From Eubacterium sp. 1001713B170207_170306_E7 (lineage in GTDB: Bacteria > Bacillota > Clostridia > Eubacteriales > Eubacteriaceae): a stretch of 64,000 nucleotides of DNA. The translations under genes and the position numbers were made by a program. The notes under the pieces are model-generated. The model saw nothing but the letters and a program-made list of their open reading frames with translations, had not been told where the DNA came from and did not search any database. Every line of letters begins with the position of its first letter. Position 1 is the stretch's first letter. The stretch spans positions 992,406-1,056,405 of the forward strand of contig NZ_JADMVE010000001.1 of assembly GCF_015547515.1 (NCBI RefSeq), given 5' to 3'. This document shows, piece by piece, positions 58,645 to 64,000 of the stretch.

Positions 58645-59118
58645 TCAATCGAGAATAATATTGTCAAAGCTGTTTTTATAAATGGAGATAAAGCGGCAGA
58701 CCCTGTTGCCCTGATACCTTAATTCAGGATCTGAGGTCGACATCTGCCAGCCATAGGTTTCATATGGCCGCCAATAAAAGCGGTTAAACGGCTTTAGCTT
58801 AAACTCTTTTTGCAGTTCTTTAATCCCTGGTGTATAATCTTTTTTAATTTGTATGAAAGCCTGGTCCGGGTCTTTGAAAACCGGCATTCCCTCAGCATTA
58901 ACCCCCATGGCGTAGGCCTCGCTGCTGTCGTCAAAAGGTAAAAAAGGCTGTCCGGTAATGCTCACAGCGCTGTCTAGCTCCCCAACGACAGCCGCCTTTT
59001 GGCGAGATGGTATGGCATCATCTAAATGGAGCAGTAAAAAGGCGGCAGCGGGAATGAAAAAGCACAGTAAAATAATCGAAAACTTCCGAAAAAGCTTTTT
59101 TGTTTTATCCTTATCCAT
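58645..59118 (-). CDS. Hypothetical membrane-anchored protein, end of the MobB-like operon
   Basis: The 157-residue protein has one N-terminal signal-anchor helix (residues 12-30, IILLCFFIPAAAFLLLHL) and a soluble 125-residue part outside the membrane with WRPYETYGWQM and a final YKNSFDNIILD. No family is recognised. It follows the 59120 gene by 1 bp and closes the operon that starts near 63068. GGGATTTTCTGATTTAAA is a weak ribosome-binding region, so translation may be coupled. Confidence 0.65.
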   Translation of the reverse strand: MDKDKTKKLFRKFSIILLCFFIPAAAFLLLHLDDAIPSRQKAAVVGELDSAVSITGQPFLPFDDSSEAYAMGVNAEGMPVFKDPDQAFIQIKKDYTPGIKELQKEFKLKPFNRFYWRPYETYGWQMSTSDPELRYQGNRVCRFISIYKNSFDNIILD

Positions 59119-59119
59119 T

Positions 59120-59398
59120 TTAAATCAGAAAATCCCTGAAATAGTTTTTAAAGGAACGGTGCTTTCCAATCCAATTTTCAAACCGCGTAAAAGCATAATG
59201 TGTTATGAGAAAATCTGCTGCCAGCATAAAAAGAAATACAAATAAATTCCATATCGGTAAAACCGGAAAATAAATTACTGACAGTGCTTCGATAAAAAAC
59301 ATGAGTATGTTCCAGAATACCAGCAGCCAAAGCGCCCACATCGCGCCACGGTATAAAAAATACAGCACCTGCTTTTTTAAATAGCGTTTATCCTTCAT
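59120..59398 (-). CDS. Small membrane protein of the MobB-like operon
   Basis: The 92-residue protein has two hydrophobic segments (residues about 14-40 and 45-65) and a basic C-terminus (FENWIGKHRSFKNYFRDF). No family is evident. Its ATG follows GAGGTTTGAG and overlaps the region of the stop of the kinase-fold gene (1-bp gap), so coupling is likely. Confidence 0.65.
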   Translation of the reverse strand: MKDKRYLKKQVLYFLYRGAMWALWLLVFWNILMFFIEALSVIYFPVLPIWNLFVFLFMLAADFLITHYAFTRFENWIGKHRSFKNYFRDFLI

Positions 59399-59399
59399 C

Positions 59400-60056
59400 T
59401 CAAACCTCTTTTTTTAAGTCGATCAGCCATTTTTCCGCTGCATTGACGTTAAAGTCCTTTCGCCGTTTGTCCATGCATTTAAAGGAACAGAGCATTTCAT
59501 CCCAAACCGCGCGTTTGTCCAATGGGAACGTCTTTAAAAACGCATCGAGCATTAGAACTGTCCCATTTAGCCTTTTATCGGTAAAGGCTGGGCTGTACGC
59601 GGCATAATAAGCCAGCAAATTGGCCGCGTCGGTCTCTTTGCGGCCGGTTGGAAGTGTTTCAAAATCAATACCAGTAATCCCTGAAACCCCAACAATAAAA
59701 TTTCTGAAATTGACATCTCCTCGGATATGTCCAGGAACAGCCCGGTAAAACTGTTCAAACCAGCATGCCAGCTCTGCGAATAAATCCGCCAGGCCTTCCG
59801 CACTGTTTTTTTCCTCCAGCTCAAGCACTCTGTCAAGCAGCAGAGGACCGGGACAATACTGCAAATACAGCACGTTTTCCCGCAAGTCCAGAATTTCCGG
59901 TACAGCTACCCCTCTTTTTTTAAGGAGCTTAAGGACATTCCATTCGTGCTGGGCAGCTTCGGCATCACTAAAAACCTTTTTTATCTGCTCATTTTCCAGG
60001 CTTACTGTATTTCGCCGGCTTTCAAATGTTTTGCTTTTTTCCAATACTGATTTCAA
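59400..60056 (-). CDS. Protein-kinase-fold (Kdo/RIO/Bud32-like) protein
   Basis: The 218-residue protein has a compact kinase fold. A lysine in QIKKVF (K26/K27) and a glutamate in QHEWN (E38) could form the ATP salt bridge. The catalytic loop is HIRGDVNFRN (H110, D114, N119), and the metal motif reads DFE (D131) in place of DFG. Such folds include lipopolysaccharide core kinases, Bud32 and aminoglycoside phosphotransferases. The start is TTG 60056, 8 nt after AAAGG, inside the MobB-like gene (35-bp overlap). Its substrate is not known. Confidence 0.7.
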   Translation of the reverse strand: MKSVLEKSKTFESRRNTVSLENEQIKKVFSDAEAAQHEWNVLKLLKKRGVAVPEILDLRENVLYLQYCPGPLLLDRVLELEEKNSAEGLADLFAELACWFEQFYRAVPGHIRGDVNFRNFIVGVSGITGIDFETLPTGRKETDAANLLAYYAAYSPAFTDKRLNGTVLMLDAFLKTFPLDKRAVWDEMLCSFKCMDKRRKDFNVNAAEKWLIDLKKEV

Positions 60057-60783
60057 TGGCGGCGCCTTTCTCGTATCCTTTTAGCTCTCCCACAATACCT
60101 GTCACGGCGCTCCGGATAATATTCTGAACAAAGAGAACCATCTCAAGGGGCTGTCCATTGATCTTTACGTTCACTTCAGGACGAGTCCTCACGATACAGT
60201 CCTCTTCTCTGGCTTCGCCTCTTAAAATTGCCGGGCCAAGCCCCGCACAGCCATAGCCACAGGCATCACAGCAGTTTTTATCAAAATCCGGGAGAATATG
60301 GTAGGTTTTAAGCTCGATAAGATCGACCAGGGCTTCGGTCTGAGTTCTGGCGTCAAAAACTGGACGGTCTCTGTAGGTGTCCAGCGCTCCGGCAATACGC
60401 CCGGCACAGCAGAGCACATAATCATTCCACCGCTCCTCAAGCTCCGGTGCCCTGTGGGCTGTCAGGATCATGGGTACACATGCATCGGCAACGCCCTCAA
60501 GCACTACATAATCAAAAGCGTAAAAGGCCAGAATCTCCCGGATTGGCAGCTTTTCCTGAAATAAAATATCGGTCTCGCGCTTACCCCTGGCCGTCACCAG
60601 CTGTGAGCCGGCCTTTCTATGACGGTCTGTATTACTTCCCTCGGTATCTATTTTAAACTGGTCATAATGAATTTCCTTGACTGAGCCCACGCTGTAGCCG
60701 CGGCGTCTCAATTCCTTTATAATGTGCTCAGCGGTCGTTGTTTTGCCGCTGTCCGAAATACCGCAGATGGATATTACTTTCAT
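60022..60783 (-). CDS. MobB-like P-loop protein with C-terminal cysteine cluster
   Basis: The 253-residue protein starts MKVISICGISDSGKTTTAEH, a MobB/CobW-like P-loop (GISDSGKTT, residues 8-16), with VVLEGVADACVPMIL as the Walker B-like strand. Residues 171-179 hold a dense cluster (CCDACGYGC: C171, C172, C175, C179) that may bind Fe-S or zinc, and the tail resembles a small binding domain (NVKINGQPLEMVLF). MobB helps make the guanine-dinucleotide form of molybdenum cofactor. Neither mobA nor moaA-type genes are nearby, so a role in cofactor handling is inference. ATG 60783 follows GGGAGGTAGGAAA. Confidence 0.8.
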   Translation of the reverse strand: MKVISICGISDSGKTTTAEHIIKELRRRGYSVGSVKEIHYDQFKIDTEGSNTDRHRKAGSQLVTARGKRETDILFQEKLPIREILAFYAFDYVVLEGVADACVPMILTAHRAPELEERWNDYVLCCAGRIAGALDTYRDRPVFDARTQTEALVDLIELKTYHILPDFDKNCCDACGYGCAGLGPAILRGEAREEDCIVRTRPEVNVKINGQPLEMVLFVQNIIRSAVTGIVGELKGYEKGAAIEISIGKKQNI

Positions 60784-60798
60784 TTTCCTACCTCCCAA

Positions 60799-61164
60799 TC
60801 ATTCCCGGATGTCCACTTCTTTCAGATAACGGCACCAGCGCTGGCTGGTGGTATCCTTGAGCATCAGCATCATGCAGTATGGCGTTCCATCATCCAGTGT
60901 CAAAAGCTCGCCATCTTCATGTACTGCGATGAAGCACTGTTCCGCATCCAGCGCTTCATCACCCGTCAGGGCGATGCTGAAGCCGTCCAGAGCCTTGAAA
61001 ATGCAGATATTCTCCCGTGAAACAGCCTGCCCCGTATTATCCGCCAGCGTTTTAAACGGAACCCCCGCATAACGTCGGCTTTCCGGGGCCTGCCGGCTTT
61101 TTTTAAAGCTTGCGCAAACTGTCTCGAGGCCTGCCCGCTGTATCGCTTCTGTCTTTATCTTCAT
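60799..61164 (-). CDS. Small sulfite-oxidase-like (molybdopterin-binding fold) module
   Basis: The 121-residue protein ends with a segment similar to the SUOX/PF00174 fold: FKALDGFSIALTGDEALDA, CFIAVHEDGELLTLDDGTPY and SQRWCRYLKEVDIRE, as found in small clostridial 'molybdopterin-dependent' proteins. The usual cysteine for molybdenum is not evident. Its ATG (61164) overlaps the stop of the phosphodiesterase gene as ATGA, with AAGGA upstream. It shares the 'DG[YF]' module with the N-terminal part of that neighbour. Confidence 0.65.
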   Translation of the reverse strand: MKIKTEAIQRAGLETVCASFKKSRQAPESRRYAGVPFKTLADNTGQAVSRENICIFKALDGFSIALTGDEALDAEQCFIAVHEDGELLTLDDGTPYCMMLMLKDTTSQRWCRYLKEVDIRE

Positions 61165-63068
61165 TCTGTACAATCCTTTTTAATAAAAATATAAGGGACC
61201 AGCATATCCTCTGCGCAGAAGATGCCGTGGCTTCCCCTGCTGTCGTGACCAGCCTCCTCGTGAAGCCCGTGGTCGGCAGTGATAATGATATTGCCGGGCC
61301 ACTGCTCTGCCAGGCGGCTGACCATAGCGTCATTTTTCATGACCCGTTCCATGGTTTCCACAGCATAGGGACCATAGGTAGTCGCGTCATCGTCGATCCC
61401 GTGAAAATGAATAAAAATAAGATCAGGCTGCTTCTCAAGGGCTTTTAGGGCAGACTCGAAAACCGCTTTATCGGTGGTAGTTCCGCCCCGGCTCGGATTG
61501 AGCACCGGCTCCTGGGAGGTGTTGATCAGCTTGCTGCAGCCCTCAATATAGGCGCATTCTTTCCCCATCGCCCTACAGCGCTCAAACAGGTCGGGCATTA
61601 GCAGAATCCGGCCTTTTCGGTTGTGAATACCATTGACATCCGGTGTAGTTCCTGTAAGCATTGCTGCCAGCCCAGAGTGTGAAACCGGCCGAAACACTGT
61701 CATGGCGCCCCGCATGGGCTGCTTTGCCAGGAAGGGCAGTCGGCCCTGGGACAGGGCTTCTCTGTAAATATTCAAGCCAAAACCGTCCAGCTCAATAATC
61801 ATGATTTTTTCATCATTTTTCAGACATTCAAGCGCATTCCAGGCTGTGCTCATCACGCTGGTTTCTGGCTCATTGACAAAAAGGCCGGCCATCTCAAAAA
61901 GGCTGCCGTCCAGCCGCCGTCCAAAAACGGCATTGCCCCTGAGCTCAATGGGATTGCTGCCAATATTGAACATGCCGCCGTCTTTTCCTACCGCGTGGCT
62001 TCGGGCCGCCTGCCCGCCGAAGCCGTCCTCTGTCAAGGCTGTTCCAGCCATAATTCCGCAGAGCTTATCCGTTTCATCACACTGCGGATAAAACAAAAGG
62101 GTGCCGGCCCTTTGGTATAGAGCGCCAGGCGTATAGAGCTCTGAGGTTTCACCGTCAATAACACCGAGGGGCTCAATTTGAGCGGCAGGCTCCAGACGCA
62201 TAACCAGCTTTTCAACCGGCGGGAGGACGGCTTTTTTCCGAACTTTTGGCAGCGCCTCACTGGCTTCTAACCTGAGCAGACCCTTAAGTATTGTTCCGTT
62301 TATTTCGCAGGCTGCCGTCCCGTCTGTATCCAGGTAAAACCGTGCGTCCAGAACAGCCTGACGATCGATTTCACTCATGAAGCCATCTGAGTGCTCTATT
62401 TTAAGGCTGGCCCCCTCTGGCAGGACTGCTTCCAGAAAAGCCTTGCCCAAAAGCTCTGTGCCAGTGTTTTTCTCAAGCGCCATTCTCAGGCTGACTGCTG
62501 CCGCTTCACCAATACACAGGGTTTCTATGCCCTTCATCCGCATACCCGCCGGCAAATCCGGCGCTGTAAACTGAACGGCATTTTTGCCAGTCAGCTTTAA
62601 AAAGCCTTTTGAAAAAACGGAATACTGCTCCCGCTTCACCAGGCCGTCGGTCATTTCTGCTTTGATAAACGCTGGCCTTTCATCAAAGTAACAATCCAGA
62701 AAATCAGCCGTTTTAACCGCCTCGGCCGTTTCACCATAGGCCTCATAGGTTTCCTTTTCCAGGGACTGTACTGCGGTATCAAGGAACAGAACTGACGTCA
62801 CGGGTGCCGCTTCGGCTCTAGGCAGCAGGGTCAGGCTCACCACGTCACGCACACAGTACATGGCTCTTTCCCTGCGCACATATACCCGCAGGGAAAGCCT
62901 TTGATCATCCGCCTCAAAGACCAGCATTACATCCTTTTGCCAAAGCATAGCCTCTGAAATATCCACAGCGTAGCCGTCAGAGGCACGGACAACCGCACTG
63001 CCAAAATCTGACAGTTCCAGATCAAAATGTTCCAAAACCTCGCTCAGAGTCGTTTTTTTCAGCTTCAC
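61161..63068 (-). CDS. Phosphodiesterase/alkaline-phosphatase superfamily protein with N-terminal sulfite-oxidase-like modules
   Basis: The 635-residue protein has two parts. Residues 1-300 carry modules centred on SDGY (30-33), TDGL (140-143) and SDGF (227-230) that look like the DGY-type SUOX segment of the small neighbouring gene. Residues 415-635 are the alkaline-phosphatase/type I phosphodiesterase fold: D428 in ELDGFG, nucleophile region VSHSG (S463/S465) before LTGTTPDVNGIHN, HFHGIDDDATTYGP (554-567), TADHG (D599, H600) and RGSHG (H614). In relatives the metal histidine sits five residues before the terminal P of the DxxxHxYGP box; here that position is T563. No signal peptide is seen. 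It is the first gene of the operon after map. Confidence 0.75.
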   Translation of the reverse strand: MKLKKTTLSEVLEHFDLELSDFGSAVVRASDGYAVDISEAMLWQKDVMLVFEADDQRLSLRVYVRRERAMYCVRDVVSLTLLPRAEAAPVTSVLFLDTAVQSLEKETYEAYGETAEAVKTADFLDCYFDERPAFIKAEMTDGLVKREQYSVFSKGFLKLTGKNAVQFTAPDLPAGMRMKGIETLCIGEAAAVSLRMALEKNTGTELLGKAFLEAVLPEGASLKIEHSDGFMSEIDRQAVLDARFYLDTDGTAACEINGTILKGLLRLEASEALPKVRKKAVLPPVEKLVMRLEPAAQIEPLGVIDGETSELYTPGALYQRAGTLLFYPQCDETDKLCGIMAGTALTEDGFGGQAARSHAVGKDGGMFNIGSNPIELRGNAVFGRRLDGSLFEMAGLFVNEPETSVMSTAWNALECLKNDEKIMIIELDGFGLNIYREALSQGRLPFLAKQPMRGAMTVFRPVSHSGLAAMLTGTTPDVNGIHNRKGRILLMPDLFERCRAMGKECAYIEGCSKLINTSQEPVLNPSRGGTTTDKAVFESALKALEKQPDLIFIHFHGIDDDATTYGPYAVETMERVMKNDAMVSRLAEQWPGNIIITADHGLHEEAGHDSRGSHGIFCAEDMLVPYIFIKKDCTE

Positions 63069-63105
63069 TGGTCTTTCTCCTTTTTACTTGTTTTTTCTGA
63101 GACGC

Positions 63106-63984
63106 TTAATATACCATCACTTCATGACCTGTCCCGGTCACTGCAACGGTAACCTCCCATTGCGCCGAGGGCTTGCCGTCATCGGTGTAGATGGTCCAGC
63201 CGTTTTCGTCATCCTGGTATATTTCATCTGTTCCCATGTTAACCATGGGCTCAATGGTAAAAACCATGCCGGGGACGAGCAGCATCTCTGTACCGGGCCT
63301 GGTTACAAAACTGACAAAGGGATCTTCATGGAAATCCAGACCAATGCCATGTCCGCCAATTTCCTGAACCACAGTATAGCCATTTTTAAGGGCGTGTTCG
63401 TGTACCGCATGGCCCACATCGCCCATAAAATTCCAGGGCTTAACCTGCTCCAGCCCCTTTTCGATACACTCCCTGGTCACCTCTACCAGCTTTTGCTTCT
63501 CGGGGCTTACCGCACCAATACAAAACATGCGGGAGGAATCTGAATAATAACCTTTATACTCGGTGGACACATCCACATTGATGATATCTCCGTCCTGAAG
63601 CACAATGTGCTCTGAGGGAATGCCGTGGCATACCTCCTCGTTGATCGAGGTGCACACACTCTTGGGGAAGCCCTCAAAGCCCAGAGGCGCTGGTCTACCG
63701 CCCATCTTTACCGTGGTATCATAAACGATCTGATCAATCGCCTCTGTGGTCATGCCGGCTTTAATCTGACTGGCCACCTCGTCCAGAACAGCGATGTTAA
63801 TCTTGCCGCTGACCCGGATCCCTTCGATCTGCTCTGGTGTTTTGAGCATGCTGCGTTTGGGCACCATATGTCCCTTAAGCGCAAAGCCTGCAATCTTCTC
63901 ATCCATTGCCTCATGGCACTTTTTATATTTTTTACCGCTGCCACACCAGCAGGGATCGTTTCTTCCAATTTTTATTTCCTGCAT
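63106..63984 (-). CDS. map: Type I methionyl aminopeptidase with SEC-C motif
   Basis: The 292-residue protein has an N-terminal SEC-C zinc motif ([16 protein letters not shown], residues 9-24), then the pita-bread M24 fold: [31 protein letters not shown] (metal aspartates), [16 protein letters not shown] (histidine), [10 protein letters not shown] (glutamate) and a final glutamate in [20 protein letters not shown]. It removes the starting methionine of proteins. The SEC-C form is typical of Clostridia and Bacilli. GGAGGCATATATG precedes the start. It lies 37 bp upstream of the phosphodiesterase-like gene. Confidence 0.97.
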   Translation of the reverse strand: MQEIKIGRNDPCWCGSGKKYKKCHEAMDEKIAGFALKGHMVPKRSMLKTPEQIEGIRVSGKINIAVLDEVASQIKAGMTTEAIDQIVYDTTVKMGGRPAPLGFEGFPKSVCTSINEEVCHGIPSEHIVLQDGDIINVDVSTEYKGYYSDSSRMFCIGAVSPEKQKLVEVTRECIEKGLEQVKPWNFMGDVGHAVHEHALKNGYTVVQEIGGHGIGLDFHEDPFVSFVTRPGTEMLLVPGMVFTIEPMVNMGTDEIYQDDENGWTIYTDDGKPSAQWEVTVAVTGTGHEVMVY

Positions 63985-64000
63985 ATATGCCTCCTGTTTC

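Noticed and set aside
1-64000. CRISPR arrays, insertion sequences, prophage or integrase genes
   Set aside because: No regularly spaced repeats, transposase or recombinase motifs, terminal inverted repeats with target duplications, or phage structural genes were seen on either strand.

Overview
The window looks like chromosome from an anaerobic, Gram-positive Firmicute of the Clostridia, most likely an acetogen close to Eubacterium (limosum/callanderi group). This rests on strong AGGAGG ribosome-binding sites, TTGACA/TATAAT promoters, small clostridial ferredoxins, an FMN-riboswitch-controlled rib operon, YesN-type regulators and phosphonate, glycerol and peptide-resistance modules. The genus is an inference from gene content, not from a marker gene. 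No phage, insertion sequence, CRISPR array or plasmid function was seen. Almost all the space is ordinary, densely packed genes.

Layout. 1-3.2 kb: partial MATE exporter, GNAT acetyltransferase, a peptide-deformylase-like protein with altered motifs, a DUF2798 membrane protein and a 52-residue ORF. 3.2-7.6 kb: FMN riboswitch followed by ribD-ribE-ribBA-ribH and an overlapping HAD phosphatase, which may supply the usually missing dephosphorylation step. 7.6-13 kb: ferredoxin, DUF4180, then the MoxR/DUF58/transglutaminase trio. 13-20 kb: a soluble histidine kinase fused to a solute-binding domain, glycerate 2-kinase, a secernin-like C69 hydrolase, a YesN-type response regulator and a GlcG/HbpS-like protein. 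20-28.4 kb: VOC and metal-binding proteins, a YadGH-like ABC exporter, tRNA-Ser(CGA), a YjbQ protein, then a two-component system divergent from a lantibiotic-immunity-type ABC exporter with four phased repeats between them.

28.4-35.8 kb: a glycerol/polyol operon (DeoR regulator; BON-GlpA-like-BFD oxidoreductase; FGGY kinase; AGPS-like FAD oxidase; GlpK) with a promoter and operator-like repeats. 35.8-41.2 kb: CDF cation exporter, PsiE-like protein and RidA, and two large membrane glycosyltransferase-type proteins. 41.3-46.8 kb: a complete 2-aminoethylphosphonate uptake and degradation operon (ATPase, fused permease, binding protein, PhnW, PhnX) behind Pho-box-like repeats. It is followed by a convergent pyridoxal kinase, which may matter because PhnW needs PLP. 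47.8-54 kb: FUSC-type membrane protein, VOC protein, small membrane protein, DUF3795 protein, EFR1 flavodoxin-ferredoxin, SWIM zinc-finger protein, tRNA-Leu(CAG). 54-58.6 kb: NusG-II/Gx pair, then a second response regulator-ABC-kinase antimicrobial-peptide module.

58.6-64 kb: a tightly overlapping six-gene operon downstream of a SEC-C methionine aminopeptidase. It encodes a phosphodiesterase-superfamily protein carrying sulfite-oxidase-like 'SDGY' modules, a small stand-alone module of the same kind, a MobB-like P-loop protein with a cysteine cluster, a divergent protein-kinase-fold protein and two small membrane proteins. This operon matches no pathway I know and is the best candidate for an undescribed system. 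The other unusual item is the kinase/solute-binding fusion at 13-15 kb.
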